A stretch of DNA of 64,000 nt from Paenibacillus eucommiae. GTDB taxonomy: Bacteria > Bacillota > Bacilli > Paenibacillales > NBRC-103111. The stretch lies in the NCBI RefSeq assembly GCF_017874215.1, contig NZ_JAGGLB010000003.1, positions 521,516-585,515 on the forward strand, written 5' to 3'. Under the pieces are notes generated by a model that saw only the letters and a program-made list of their open reading frames with translations, did not search any database and was not told where the DNA came from. Both the position numbers and the translations under genes were made by a program. This document shows, one piece after another, positions 1-9,183 of the stretch; position 1 is the first letter of the stretch; every line of letters starts with the position of its first letter.

Positions 1-14
1 GAATTCATTATCAT
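1..14 (-). CDS. start of a gene running off the left edge
   Basis: On the minus strand a GGGAGG ribosome site (bases 19-24) precedes ATG at 14-12 and a second in-frame ATG at 8-6. The second has the better spacing, about 9 bases. Only the first few codons lie inside the window, so no product can be named. It would be the last visible member of the two-component/lipoprotein operon, because the upstream lipoprotein gene ends only about 105 bases away in the same direction. Confidence 0.35.
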
Positions 15-119
15 CGGCCTCCCTTCACGTTTATTTAGATTCATATTAAAGGTCATACCAGGATTTGTCAACTTGCTAGAGCGGAAAGATTCATTATACA
101 TGTTGTCTACTGTCTACTA

Positions 120-1109
120 TTAAAACAAAGCATTCACCTTGCCGTTCAGTTCTGTCCAGAAATTAGCAATATTAGCTTTCGGTTCCCCGAAAATACTATC
201 CGTACCCTGGCTATATATCACATCCTGATTTTGATTAATGAGATCCAGATAGGCTTTGACGATTTGAGCTGTTTGGCTATCTGGATGCTGCTTGATCAAA
301 CTTTCATAGCTTTGTTTGACCTCAGGCAGCAGCTTCATCGTGTTTTCGTCGACAGCCTCATACGTATATTCTTGAATGTAGGGCACCAAGTATTGTTTGT
401 ATAAAGCTTTTATCTCCGTCTTTCTTTTTCCTTCCGGATACTTTGTTATATATTGCTCAGTCAGCATAATCCGCTCTGCCAGCTCATCCCTCGAAATTTT
501 CAAGCTTCCATCCCTGTAGAAATTTTTCTTCGATTCTTCTGCTCTTATCTTTAAATACTCGTTTAAATCATCCGATAGAGAGGCCCCATAGATTTGCAGA
601 GCTTCGTAATTAACCCTCCAAAAAAGGTCGCCTTCCTTATCATCCAATACCAGCTTACCCGTTACTTGATTGGTTAGCCACTGCTTTAGCGAATCGTCAT
701 TTTTGATATTATTGAAATCAACGGGATATCCGAGCTCACGCATGTTTTCCGCAGTTTCAGGTTGAGCCAGCATAGTTGCAAAATTGGCATTCAGGGCGGG
801 TAGATGTTGTTCATAAAATTGCTCAAGCACCAAAAACATCTTATCTGCTGTCTGTGAATCCACCTTTTTGATGTGTTCATCCATGAAAGCAATGACTACA
901 CGAGCTTCCTTAGCCTGAGCCACACGTAATTCAAACAGTTTCAGCACTTCTTCCGGTTTATTTGCCGTAGGAACAGGTTGTACAGAATGGGTTCCTGAGC
1001 CTGCGTCAACCGGCTGCTTAACTGTCAGGTCTTGTTCCTTGTTTCCGCAGCCTGACAATAGCGCGATGATCAGCAGGGAAATGCCCATCGTATATCCTAA
1101 ATGTTTCAT
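120..1109 (-). CDS. hypothetical lipoprotein
   Basis: This 329-residue protein has a lipoprotein signal: charged MKHLGY, a hydrophobic stretch, then LLSGC with the lipidated cysteine near residue 21. It should sit on the outer face of the membrane. The mature part is hydrophilic and mostly helical (for example ERIMLTEQYITKYPEGKRK and later repeat-like helices), suggesting a TPR-like or other solenoid fold, but I do not recognise a family. It lies 25 bases after a second lipoprotein and follows a sensor kinase and response regulator on the same strand. A role in the envelope process sensed by that system is an inference from position only. Confidence 0.7.
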   Translation of the reverse strand: MKHLGYTMGISLLIIALLSGCGNKEQDLTVKQPVDAGSGTHSVQPVPTANKPEEVLKLFELRVAQAKEARVVIAFMDEHIKKVDSQTADKMFLVLEQFYEQHLPALNANFATMLAQPETAENMRELGYPVDFNNIKNDDSLKQWLTNQVTGKLVLDDKEGDLFWRVNYEALQIYGASLSDDLNEYLKIRAEESKKNFYRDGSLKISRDELAERIMLTEQYITKYPEGKRKTEIKALYKQYLVPYIQEYTYEAVDENTMKLLPEVKQSYESLIKQHPDSQTAQIVKAYLDLINQNQDVIYSQGTDSIFGEPKANIANFWTELNGKVNALF

Positions 1110-1134
1110 ATCTCCAACACTCCAATTTATCTTT

Positions 1135-2223
1135 TTATTTCAGCCTGTAAATATTCGTGAACGCATGACCCTCTATTTCAGATGGATTATCTTCACTAAC
1201 CATAAACTGCATAGCTGAAGGGCTCCAAATAATTGCACTTTTTAAATTTTGCTTATAGGAAACGGCTATAGTACTGCCAGTCCCGGTATTTACGACGTAT
1301 AATCCAGTCATTCCCTCATCCAGACTGAAGGCTGAGAAGCCAAGCTTCCTTCCATCCGGTGACCAGGACAATTGCTGTATAAGGCGTCCCATCGCAACCA
1401 GTTTCTTCTCTTTGCCGTTCTCCCACCCTTTCCCTTTGCCATGAAATGAATCCATAATGAATAGAGATTGCTGATTAGGCGCTGTCTCGGCAACAAAGGA
1501 GATTTGGGCTCCATCTGGAGAAAGCGCAAAATCTGTAACACCGTTTCTTATCAAGCTTGTATCCGTGCTGCCCTTTACAAACAGACTTAATTGATGCCTA
1601 GCGTCAAGTATATAGATATGATCCTCTTTCATAACGACCTTTTGGATAAAATCCACCCCCTTGGGGAGCTTTAAGGGCGATATACTTCCGTCTATATCTA
1701 CTAAAACCAATTGATCTCCACTTTTCTCAAATATAGGTAGAACATATGTCCTCTCATCAACCCAAGAGCCTCCAACTTCCCTTCCCTCTACAGGAAGCTT
1801 GATCATATCTCCGCTCTTCAAGTTGACGATCCGTGACTTTCCAAACAATCTCTGAAGAATAATCACATGATTGCGATCCGGGGATATTTGCAGCAAAGAG
1901 CCATATTCCAGACTCATGGGGTGATAGTTCGATTTGCCGGATTGCAGATGATAGAGGATAACCTCTCTATCGTACGAAGCTGCTGGCAAAGCACCTAGCA
2001 GCTCTTCATCAGAAACCCAATCCAGCCCGTATACCCCATCCAACCGATCGATCCGATCCAATACGATATCCCCATCCGAAGGAATAACGGGTGGATCTAG
2101 TACGGTAATGGAGCTCCCCCCATTCACACCGTTACAGGCCGCAGCCGTTACGAGTATACCTATCATAATCATCCAGGCTGCCCCCTGCCTGAACAGTGCG
2201 GTTAATCGATCGTTCAGCGTCAT
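1135..2223 (-). CDS. beta-propeller (WD40/TolB-like) lipoprotein
   Basis: A 362-residue protein with a hydrophobic N-terminus and a lipobox-like TAAAC, followed by repeats typical of bladed propellers: LDWVSDEEL, LQISPDRNHVI, FALSPDGAQISF, LSWSPDGRKLGF and IIWSPSAMQFMV. The SPDG repeats match the PD40/TolB type. It is probably an exported, membrane-anchored binding or sensing domain. Start choice: a longer frame begins with a TTG at 2289 that has no ribosome site. The ATG at 2223 follows AAAGGAGG by only about 2 bases, so initiation a few codons later is possible. It sits just after the sensor kinase gene, in the same operon. Confidence 0.7.
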   Translation of the reverse strand: MTLNDRLTALFRQGAAWMIMIGILVTAAACNGVNGGSSITVLDPPVIPSDGDIVLDRIDRLDGVYGLDWVSDEELLGALPAASYDREVILYHLQSGKSNYHPMSLEYGSLLQISPDRNHVIILQRLFGKSRIVNLKSGDMIKLPVEGREVGGSWVDERTYVLPIFEKSGDQLVLVDIDGSISPLKLPKGVDFIQKVVMKEDHIYILDARHQLSLFVKGSTDTSLIRNGVTDFALSPDGAQISFVAETAPNQQSLFIMDSFHGKGKGWENGKEKKLVAMGRLIQQLSWSPDGRKLGFSAFSLDEGMTGLYVVNTGTGSTIAVSYKQNLKSAIIWSPSAMQFMVSEDNPSEIEGHAFTNIYRLK

Positions 2224-2301
2224 GACCTCCTTTCTTATAACCCAAGTATAGTTCAGCCATATTTCAAGAAAATCTCTACTTGTTTCCAACTTGTAAATAT
2301 T

Positions 2302-3762
2302 TCAGAGTTTACATATAACGAAAGTAACAATCATCCTCGTACCTTGCCCTGCCGCTTCCTCCACCCGGACTTGCCCACCCTGCCTATCAACCAGCTGTCT
2401 GACCAAAGCCAAGCCAAGTCCTGTCCCGCCTGATTGACGGGATCTATCCTTATTAACTGTATAAAAGGGTTCAAAAATAAGCTCTCTACGCTCTGGTGGA
2501 ATACCAACCCCTGTGTCTATAAAGGCAACCTCGACAAAATCTTGCCCTACATCCGTTCTCACGGTAACCGACCCCTGATCTAAGTTGTATTTAATAGCAT
2601 TATCAAGTAAATTGACGAAAATATGAATAAGGCTGTCCCGATCAGCCCAAATATGCACAGATTGCAATTCCGGTAAAATAGAAATTCCGAATTTATCCGC
2701 CTTCCCTTTCAGGCGGAGGCAGATATTTGCCAACAAAGGCTTTAAGTCGACCCTTTCCGGATGATAATCAAACTCATATTTTTCCAAGGCGGCCAATTGA
2801 AGCACCTTCTCCACCAATTCATATAGGCGGCTGGATTCCTGCGCAATTGCCTCCCGGGCTTCTTTAATCAAGGAAGGATCATCGTCATACATATGAAGCA
2901 AATCCACATAAGCTTGAATGGAGGTAAGCGGGGTTTTTAATTCGTGACTGACGTTATGAATGAACTGTTTTTGCTGTTGTTCAAGCTGCTGCAGCTTCTG
3001 TAATGCCACTTGCAGCTTATCCTTCTCTTCGTTTAAGGCTACGATATTGCTTTGAATAGCCAAGCTCATATCGTAAATGCCCAGGCTCAAATCCCCCAGC
3101 TCATCCCGCCTCTGCAAGCTTGGTCTTTCCATGTAATCACCTCGCCGGATTTGATCCGCTGCATCTTTTAAACGGCTAATATCCTTGGCTTGCCGAGTCA
3201 TGTACAACAATCCGAACAGAAAGCTGATGCCTAGGACAATGAAACCAGCGACCAAAAACAAGTTAAGGATATTTCGGTAAAACGCGTGCTGTTCATGAAG
3301 AAAAGCCTGAAAGTGAATAACCCCAAGCAGGCCGTCAGGACTTTGCAGAGGAGCCATATATTCCAGAGTATCCCCTACGGCGAAATAAGCAATTTTATTT
3401 TGCAGCGCATACTGAAGCGCTTCATGGATATCCGCTTTTTCAGCCATCGGAAGCGAATCACCAACCTCGACACCCTCCGGATCATACAGGCTAACTCGCA
3501 TACCACTGCTTGCACCTATTTCAACAGCCAATTTTTGTCCCTGCAGCCCCATAAAGGTTTTTGGTTCGAATCGGGTTCCCGTTACATATTGCTGCCTGAC
3601 GATAATATTCGCCATCTCCACTTGCTTTTCCAAAGCTCTCTCAGTTTGAGTGCGCTGATAATCGGAAATGCCTTTAAGCACGTATATACTGAGTATACCG
3701 ATAGTAAACAGAAGCAGCACCGCAATAAACCAAGTGAATTTCCATCTAACACTTACTCGCAT
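2302..3762 (-). CDS. two-component sensor histidine kinase
   Basis: A 486-residue membrane sensor kinase. Order of parts: membrane segment at about 11-30, an extracellular region to about 165, a second membrane segment at about 168-187, a HAMP linker (about 190-245), a coiled coil rich in Gln/Leu, a HisKA domain with the phospho-accepting His273 in VSHELKTP, and a HATPase domain with the N-box DNAIKYN, a DTGVGIP G-box and GGTGLGLAL. It phosphorylates the response regulator encoded directly upstream, whose gene overlaps its start by 10 bases. The signal is unknown. The two downstream lipoproteins may belong to the sensing or the response. Confidence 0.95.
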   Translation of the reverse strand: MRVSVRWKFTWFIAVLLLFTIGILSIYVLKGISDYQRTQTERALEKQVEMANIIVRQQYVTGTRFEPKTFMGLQGQKLAVEIGASSGMRVSLYDPEGVEVGDSLPMAEKADIHEALQYALQNKIAYFAVGDTLEYMAPLQSPDGLLGVIHFQAFLHEQHAFYRNILNLFLVAGFIVLGISFLFGLLYMTRQAKDISRLKDAADQIRRGDYMERPSLQRRDELGDLSLGIYDMSLAIQSNIVALNEEKDKLQVALQKLQQLEQQQKQFIHNVSHELKTPLTSIQAYVDLLHMYDDDPSLIKEAREAIAQESSRLYELVEKVLQLAALEKYEFDYHPERVDLKPLLANICLRLKGKADKFGISILPELQSVHIWADRDSLIHIFVNLLDNAIKYNLDQGSVTVRTDVGQDFVEVAFIDTGVGIPPERRELIFEPFYTVNKDRSRQSGGTGLGLALVRQLVDRQGGQVRVEEAAGQGTRMIVTFVICKL

Positions 3763-4448
3763 ACAATATCTCCAGTAGCTCTATATCCTATTCCATATAC
3801 CGTTTGAAGTATTTGCTGATGATCTGGACCCAGCTTCGTCCTAAGACGTTGAATATGAATATCCACAGTCCGTGTGCCTCCTGCATAATCCATGTCCCAT
3901 ACCATATCAAGCAGCTCTTCACGAGTAAAAACCCGCTTCAAGTGAGTCAGCATAAGTGTAAGGAGATCGAATTCCTTAGGTGTCAAAGCTAATGGTTCTC
4001 CATGTAAAGAGACACTTCGTTGCTCTATATAAACGATAAGGCTACCGATCTCTACCTTTTTGGGCGCCGCCTCTTTCCCGTTCTTTTCCATTCTTCTACA
4101 CAGCGCCTTCACTCTGGCAACCAATTCCCGAAGATCAAATGGCTTGGTCATATAATCGTCAGCACCCAGCTCAAGCCCCAGAACTTTATCCACGATATCG
4201 TTTTTCACTGTTAGCAGTAAAATACCGACATCCTGACGATGCTCCAATTTCCGGCATACATCAAAACCGTTCAGCTTTGGCATCATGACATCCAACACAA
4301 GCACATGAGGCTGAAAAGCTTTCGTTTTTTGCAGCGCTTCTTCACCATCAGCCGCGGTCTCCACAATAAAACCTTCACGCTTTAAAGCATAAGCAATCGC
4401 CTTAACAATCGCCTGTTCATCATCAGCCACAAGTACTTTGAATTCCAC
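3753..4448 (-). CDS. OmpR/PhoB-family response regulator
   Basis: A 231-residue regulator with an N-terminal receiver domain (acidic pair ADDE, phospho-acceptor Asp53 in VLDVMMPKLNG, conserved Lys in MTKPFD) and a C-terminal winged helix (LTPKEFDLL, TREELLDMVWDMDY, VDIHIQRLRTKLG, TVYGIGYR). The start is taken as the GTG at 4448, because GGAGGA lies six bases upstream of it. The frame stays open further up to 4472 without a better ribosome site. First gene of an operon with the kinase and two lipoprotein genes. Likely autoregulated, but no binding repeat was identified. Confidence 0.95.
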   Translation of the reverse strand: MEFKVLVADDEQAIVKAIAYALKREGFIVETAADGEEALQKTKAFQPHVLVLDVMMPKLNGFDVCRKLEHRQDVGILLLTVKNDIVDKVLGLELGADDYMTKPFDLRELVARVKALCRRMEKNGKEAAPKKVEIGSLIVYIEQRSVSLHGEPLALTPKEFDLLTLMLTHLKRVFTREELLDMVWDMDYAGGTRTVDIHIQRLRTKLGPDHQQILQTVYGIGYRATGDIVCE

Positions 4449-4551
4449 CCCATGTCCTCCATTCATTTCCATTAACAGTTAAGCAAAAAACCTGTCTTCT
4501 TTAACATTACCATTTTAACTGAAAAGAACAAAATAAGATCGGACCCCTTTA

Positions 4552-4591
4552 ACGACAAAATGACAAAACGACAAAACGACAAAACGACAAA
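4552..4591. repeat. short tandem repeat, five 8-bp ACGACAAA units
   Basis: Five head-to-tail copies of ACGACAAA, one of them ATGACAAA, lie between the response regulator and the FhuF-like gene, directly before that gene's terminator. A slippage-prone tract in an intergenic space. Confidence 0.9.
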
Positions 4592-4594
4592 AAG

Positions 4595-4624
4595 AAATAA
4601 GACGCTGCCACGGCAGTCTTATTT
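4595..4624 (-). terminator. intrinsic terminator of the FhuF-like gene
   Basis: Inverted repeat AAATAAGAC-GCTGCC / GGCAG-TCTTATTT. Read on the minus strand it is followed by TTTCTTTTTG, 37 bases after the stop of the ferric reductase gene. Confidence 0.75.
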
Positions 4625-4661
4625 CTCTTTGTCGATTGTCAGACCAATTGGAGGTGCTTCG

Positions 4662-5468
4662 CTATTTTGCCGAGCCCACACGAGCCCTGTAGCTCTCACG
4701 CTTCTCCGCCCGTTCTTCTTCTTTCATACGCGGACACGTATAACAGTAAGTGCCACCTTCTGTATAAATATACCGGCAGCATGCGTTTTTCATACGAACC
4801 TGTTTATCCGGTTCCAGAATATGCTCCACAAACCTGATTTTCACATCGAATGGATTTTTGCTGCGGCCGAAGACAGCTGGATTCAGCTCCAGCTTCAAGA
4901 AACGATAATCATCAGCCAACCGCTCCTTAACCAGTAGCTCGCTGGTTGCTTCCTCAAACCCATCCATATAATAATTAAATTTAGTAGGCAGTTGTCCCCA
5001 CAGTTGGCCTGCGTTTAATTTAGTTGTCTCTGACAGTTGTTCAAACAACGGCCGCAAGGTATCTCCATATAAACTTGAAAATACACGCTCCCGCCATGCT
5101 GGCCTATCGGCTTCCAATTCTGGTGCTTTTTCTTCAATCCGCTCGTGCAGCTGGAAGGCAATGCGCACATAGCCATCATCAGGAATGATATGAACGCTAA
5201 TATTGCGGAGCGAGAAATCCAGCGCCATGTTATGTAAGGATGCAGTATATTGGAGAGCTAATGCCAACCCGCCAAACCAGCTTGCTAAATACGCCGCGGG
5301 AGCCGTATCCTCAATTGCTTTCATATGCGAACCATAGTAAGAGACCAAGCTCTGCATATTGTCCTCGTTCAGCATATCGGCGGCATTCATGGAAAAAACA
5401 GCTTTTTCAGGTTCCTGCAAATGAATATAAAACATTTTTTCTAATTGATCTGAATTTATAATGTCCAC
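4662..5468 (-). CDS. FhuF-like ferric-siderophore reductase
   Basis: This 268-residue protein ends with a cysteine cluster, CC-R-Y-IYTEG then YCYTCPRM (CC plus CxxC), matching the C-terminal [2Fe-2S] site of FhuF-type ferric-iron reductases. The body (LASWFGGLALALQYTASL, FQLHERIEEKAPEL, NYYMDGFEEATSELL) resembles the helical siderophore-binding region of the same superfamily. Expected role: release of iron from imported ferric siderophores in the cytoplasm. No transport genes adjoin it. The frame has an ATG at 5474, but GAGGAG is only 3 bases from it. The GTG at 5468 has proper spacing and is preferred. Confidence 0.75.
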   Translation of the reverse strand: MDIINSDQLEKMFYIHLQEPEKAVFSMNAADMLNEDNMQSLVSYYGSHMKAIEDTAPAAYLASWFGGLALALQYTASLHNMALDFSLRNISVHIIPDDGYVRIAFQLHERIEEKAPELEADRPAWRERVFSSLYGDTLRPLFEQLSETTKLNAGQLWGQLPTKFNYYMDGFEEATSELLVKERLADDYRFLKLELNPAVFGRSKNPFDVKIRFVEHILEPDKQVRMKNACCRYIYTEGGTYCYTCPRMKEEERAEKRESYRARVGSAK

Positions 5469-5640
5469 TAGCATCCACTCCTCTTCGAATGATCAATTCC
5501 TTGCTTATGTATGATAAAAATAACAACGCTATACTTCATTCATATGGTGAATGGGATTGATTAATGAAAAACATTCTCATTATATCAAAGTTTATGGATT
5601 TTATCTATGGATAGTTGATGTAGTTTTCAACAAAAAAATA

Positions 5641-5667
5641 AAGTCCTCTCATTTTAGAGAAGACCTT
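5641..5667 (-). terminator. probable terminator of the small membrane protein gene
   Basis: An imperfect hairpin (AAGTCCTCTC / GAGAAGACCTT) reads on the minus strand into TTATTTTTTTG, 12 bases after the stop codon. The rest of 5475-5640 holds no recognisable gene. Confidence 0.6.
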
Positions 5668-5678
5668 AGCTCTGAGTT

Positions 5679-6152
5679 TCAGTTTTCCACAGGATCTTTC
5701 ATCAAAGAAAGAAACCATTTTTTTAATATAAAACCTATGCCTAATCCAATAAAGCAAAATAACATGGGAAGCCATACGGGCCCCCATAATATGCCACAAA
5801 TACGCCAACTCGAATAAATAAGACCAACCGTTGCAACAAAAGCAGAAGTAACAAAGGGAAGATAGGAATATGGGTTTAATTCACTGCTGACTTCTCTATA
5901 TGCATCCCATATTCCAAACATATATATACAAGGGTAGAACATCAGCCAATGGTAATCTGTTAGGTTGATGGCATTTTGAATTTCACCTTTAAAGCTGGCG
6001 ATTATAACCAGATTTAAATTCGATTTTAAATTCACCATAAATTCCAGGACAATCAATAACAGCCCTTTCACAACGTGGCCATTTAGAATTTGTCCAAATC
6101 CGGGAAGGGCAATGCTCCATAAAATAACCTCGACACGTTTATGTCTACCCAT
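5679..6152 (-). CDS. small integral membrane protein
   Basis: A 157-residue protein with about five hydrophobic segments. The opening VILWSIALPGFGQILNGHVVKGLLLI is the glycine/proline pattern seen in small TM2-like membrane proteins of Bacillales. No catalytic motif is visible and the function is unknown. It starts 11 bases after the stop of the DUF3231 gene, with only a weak ribosome site, so it may be translated by coupling to that gene. Confidence 0.65.
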   Translation of the reverse strand: MGRHKRVEVILWSIALPGFGQILNGHVVKGLLLIVLEFMVNLKSNLNLVIIASFKGEIQNAINLTDYHWLMFYPCIYMFGIWDAYREVSSELNPYSYLPFVTSAFVATVGLIYSSWRICGILWGPVWLPMLFCFIGLGIGFILKKWFLSLMKDPVEN

Positions 6153-6163
6153 TCATCTCACAT

Positions 6164-7198
6164 CTATCCCTTTGCAAGCTTATCTCGGTCAACAGCTTGA
6201 GGTGGTTGTTCCATCCACCCGTTATCAATCATGATGTCTGCCCCGTCATCTGCATAAGCCATAATTTCCATCATCAGACGGACATAGATTGCTCCCAAAT
6301 CCCGTCTGGGTCCCAGACCGAGACTTTGCCCATAATGCCCTATTCCAGCCGAATTTAACATAGAAACGTGAAACATCATGATTTTATCAGAAACAGGAGC
6401 AATCTTGGAAGCCGTTGGCAATACATCCCAGGTGCTTGCTGAGGGAAGATACTCCTTGCTTAAGGTAGAGCCGAATATTTCCACATGCTTATCGGCAATG
6501 TTCCTACCTCTTACCAGATAATCACGAACTTGTTGCGACCTGGCAACTTGGCTGAAACCCATAAGTAAAGTACGGCCTAGTTGATTTTGGATCAAATTAA
6601 AATAGATATTTGTCATATCCAGCACATTTAAAGGTCTGTGGCCCCCCAATAATCCTTGAATATAACTTTCCTTTTTGACAAACTCTACTTCTTTGTATTC
6701 TGGAATATAAGGAGATCTTATAAATGTCCCTTTCTTCAACATGGTCTCCATTGCTTTATTTAGCAGCTGTGCCGATTCACTCAAGCATTCTGTATAATAT
6801 TGGCACATATCCGGCCTCGCCGAATTGGACAAGGCTAATGTATAAGCCACCGCACCAAGCTTGCCTATGTTTTCAACATAAAACAAGTAAAAATCATCGG
6901 TAAACAAACGAGGAGCTTCAATATTCAGATCATATTTTTCAGAAAAGCCAACAGGAATAGGCAAATGATCCTTAGTGAAAAAAGCTTCCAACTTTTCAAT
7001 ATGCATACGGGACTGCTTTAAGGAAAGCTCTACAACAGACCTAATGTCAGGATCATCAACATGCTGTAAAAAAGAGCTTAATGTACATATGGCCATCGTA
7101 TCGTTTTGATAATTCGTCCAGATATTTGCGATTTCTGCTGATGTTAGCTTTAAATTATGTGCTGTTTCCGGGGAAATTGTAACCATAGCTTTTTGCAT
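6164..7198 (-). CDS. DUF3231 family protein (two ferritin-like helical bundles)
   Basis: The 344-residue protein matches the DUF3231 pattern: two similar halves of four long helices each. The first begins with LTSAEIANIWTNYQND...LSSFLQHVDDPDIRSVVE. The second begins with YFNLIQNQLGRTLLMGFSQVARSQQVRDYLVRG. Family members are common in spore-forming Bacillales, often several per genome. The fold resembles spore-coat or ferritin-like bundles, but no function is established and I do not see a complete metal-ligand set. The GGAGG is only one base before the ATG at 7198, so the exact start (possibly Met5) is unsure. Confidence 0.75.
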   Translation of the reverse strand: MQKAMVTISPETAHNLKLTSAEIANIWTNYQNDTMAICTLSSFLQHVDDPDIRSVVELSLKQSRMHIEKLEAFFTKDHLPIPVGFSEKYDLNIEAPRLFTDDFYLFYVENIGKLGAVAYTLALSNSARPDMCQYYTECLSESAQLLNKAMETMLKKGTFIRSPYIPEYKEVEFVKKESYIQGLLGGHRPLNVLDMTNIYFNLIQNQLGRTLLMGFSQVARSQQVRDYLVRGRNIADKHVEIFGSTLSKEYLPSASTWDVLPTASKIAPVSDKIMMFHVSMLNSAGIGHYGQSLGLGPRRDLGAIYVRLMMEIMAYADDGADIMIDNGWMEQPPQAVDRDKLAKG

Positions 7199-7301
7199 GC
7201 CTCCACTTGATCTCTTTTACATAGCTATTGATCATATAATTACCTCAAAAAAGGAAAATATACTTTATCTGCAAACTTTATCCACAGGACTTGACAGCAC
7301 T

Positions 7302-7333
7302 TGATTTAACGATCAAAAACATCGTCCTTAAGT
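7302..7333. repeat. degenerate copy of the AACGATG palindrome
   Basis: The sequence TTTAACGATCAAAAACATCGTCCTTAA is a decayed member of the TTTAACGATG...CATCGTTAAA family found in clusters at 14.4, 54.9 and 63.6 kb. It sits between the divergent DUF3231 and MarR genes. Confidence 0.6.
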
Positions 7334-7385
7334 GTAACCACGCTCCTTTCCGGAGGAGATGGGTTAGAGAGTTCAAGTATTCGCA

Positions 7386-7431
7386 TTGACAACTTTAGTT
7401 GTCTAACATATAGTTGTCTTAACAACTATAT
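7386..7431 (+). promoter_or_regulatory. marR promoter with overlapping 24-bp operator
   Basis: TTGACA (7386-7391), a 17-base spacer and TATAGT (7409-7414) form a near-consensus sigma-A promoter. A perfect inverted repeat with 10-bp arms, ATATAGTTGT / ACAACTATAT (7408-7431, 4-base centre), covers the -10 and transcription start. An extra TAGTTGTC half-site lies at 7396-7403. This layout fits autorepression by the MarR protein encoded 20 bases downstream. Confidence 0.8.
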
Positions 7432-7450
7432 AACAAAAAGGAAGTTGACC

Positions 7451-7903
7451 ATGACAGAAAACGTAAATGTATTGGATAGTTCGATCGGCTTTATTATGGG
7501 TGTAACCTATCGTAAAATATCTTCCCTTTTCCAGCATCGTTTGAAGGAATACGATATTACTCCTGAGCAGTGGTCGGTCCTCTACCAGATAGCTAGAGCT
7601 GAAGGCCTGATTCAGAAGGTAATCGCCGGGCGTTCAGGCAAAGATAAGCCGACAACCACACGTATTCTTGATCATTTAGAAGGAAAAGGCCTTATTTATA
7701 AAGAGGCTGGGACGAACGACCGCCGGGCGTTTCTGGTCTATATTACAGCCAAAGGGACAACCCTCATTCAAGAGACTACCCCGATCGAGCAGCAGCTTAT
7801 TAAAGACATCAAGCAATGCGTTTCAGAGGAAGAATACAATGTGCTGGTAGAGCTTCTTTTGCGGATAAACAATTTTGCTACTGAACTAACAGACAGAGAG
7901 TAG
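7451..7903 (+). CDS. MarR-family transcriptional repressor
   Basis: A 150-residue winged-helix protein: LKEYDITPEQWSVLYQIAR (helices 2-3), a DNA-recognition region KDKPTTTRILDHLEGKGLIYKEAG, and the family-typical wing NDRRAFLVYITAKGTTL. Helices at both ends should form the dimer interface. It very probably binds the inverted repeat in its own promoter and releases it when a toxic small molecule is bound, controlling the exporter gene 12 bases downstream. The start is the ATG at 7451 (AAGGAA eight bases upstream), not the TTG two codons earlier. Confidence 0.92.
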   Translation: MTENVNVLDSSIGFIMGVTYRKISSLFQHRLKEYDITPEQWSVLYQIARAEGLIQKVIAGRSGKDKPTTTRILDHLEGKGLIYKEAGTNDRRAFLVYITAKGTTLIQETTPIEQQLIKDIKQCVSEEEYNVLVELLLRINNFATELTDRE

Positions 7904-7914
7904 GATAAGCAGCC

Positions 7915-9180
7915 ATGCTGTACCAAACCCAACAAACTAAATTATGGACAAAATCTTTTATCGTTTTAACGATTTGCTCGTTCTTATTGTTTTTGAATTT
8001 ACAGATGCTTCTCTCCTCTTTTCCCGAATATGTGAAGAAGGAGTTTCTTGCAGGGGACTTGACGGTTAGTCTTGTAACTAGCGTCTTCGCTTTATCGGCA
8101 ATAGTAACTCGCTTCATGACAGCTGCCTTGATGCGTAAGGTGCATCGTAATATCCTGTTACTTGTTGGTCTAGCCTTGGCCGCTGTGGTTACTGGTGTTT
8201 ACATATATGCGGATTCAATTGGCTCGCTGCTCATTATGCGTGTTGGTTATGGAATCGGATTTGGGATGGCAAGCACGATCCTGCCGACATTAGTGTCACA
8301 AATTATTCCGGGAAACAGGATGGGAGAAGGCATCGGTTACTTCGGCTTGTCCACCAGCCTGGCTATGTCCATTGGGCCGATGATTGGATTGAACGTAATG
8401 AAACAGGCCGGCTTCAGTTCGCTGACAGTGATCGGCACTGTTGTTGTGCTCCTTATTTTTCCGATTATTTTATTGTCGCGTGCGATCCCTCCCGATACGA
8501 AAACACTGCGTTTTACAAGTGCGAAAACACAGCGTTCTCCAGATTCGAAATCCAAATCTCCGTCCAAGCAGCCTTTTAACAACAAATTATTTATACCAGC
8601 GCTATTGAACGTCTTACTGGCCGTGACCTATGGCGGGCTCCTCAGCTTTATCGCGTTATTCGGAGGATCTGTGCATTTAGAACAGGTTGGCTTGTTTTTC
8701 TTATTTAATGCTGTCACCATCATTATTATTCGCCCTATATCGGGAAGAGTATTTGATACCAAAGGTCATGCCGCCGTCCTCATTCCCGCTGCAATTAGCG
8801 TCGTGGCCAGCTTAACAGTACTATCCTTCGCGACCACTACGCCAATGCTTATTTTGTCTGCCCTGTTGTATGGAATCGGTTTTGGCGCAATCCAGCCCAC
8901 TATTCAAGCATGGATGCTTCGGTCAGGCTCACCTGATCAGCACGGTATGGCCAACAGTATGTTTTACAACTCTACAGACTTCGGGGTTGCAGCAGGCGCA
9001 TTGATTCTGGGGGCGATATCTTCGGTCTCAAGCTATGCACTAATGTACCGCTATTCCGCTGGATTCATGGTTTTGTTCCTAGTACTATTTGTATGTGTCC
9101 AATTGCTTACAAACAAGAAACGCCGTAATACTGATACTGACGATACCATAGAAAAATCGCATCCAGGCTTGTATTCATAA
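7915..9180 (+). CDS. MFS drug exporter
   Basis: A 421-residue major facilitator protein with about 12 membrane helices in two halves, split by a charged cytoplasmic loop (residues about 195-220, TSAKTQRSPDSKSKSPSK). A short motif-A-like turn (TRFMTAALMRKVHRN) follows helix 2, and GRVFDTKGHAAVL marks the equivalent loop of the second half. Likely a proton-coupled multidrug efflux pump. It forms a two-gene operon with the MarR repressor, the classic arrangement for substrate-induced efflux. The substrate cannot be told from sequence. Confidence 0.9.
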   Translation: MLYQTQQTKLWTKSFIVLTICSFLLFLNLQMLLSSFPEYVKKEFLAGDLTVSLVTSVFALSAIVTRFMTAALMRKVHRNILLLVGLALAAVVTGVYIYADSIGSLLIMRVGYGIGFGMASTILPTLVSQIIPGNRMGEGIGYFGLSTSLAMSIGPMIGLNVMKQAGFSSLTVIGTVVVLLIFPIILLSRAIPPDTKTLRFTSAKTQRSPDSKSKSPSKQPFNNKLFIPALLNVLLAVTYGGLLSFIALFGGSVHLEQVGLFFLFNAVTIIIIRPISGRVFDTKGHAAVLIPAAISVVASLTVLSFATTTPMLILSALLYGIGFGAIQPTIQAWMLRSGSPDQHGMANSMFYNSTDFGVAAGALILGAISSVSSYALMYRYSAGFMVLFLVLFVCVQLLTNKKRRNTDTDDTIEKSHPGLYS

Positions 9181-9183
9181 ATG

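Noticed and set aside
2224..2289. Longer start (TTG at 2289) for the beta-propeller lipoprotein
   Set aside because: No ribosome site, and it would place 22 extra residues before the lipoprotein signal.
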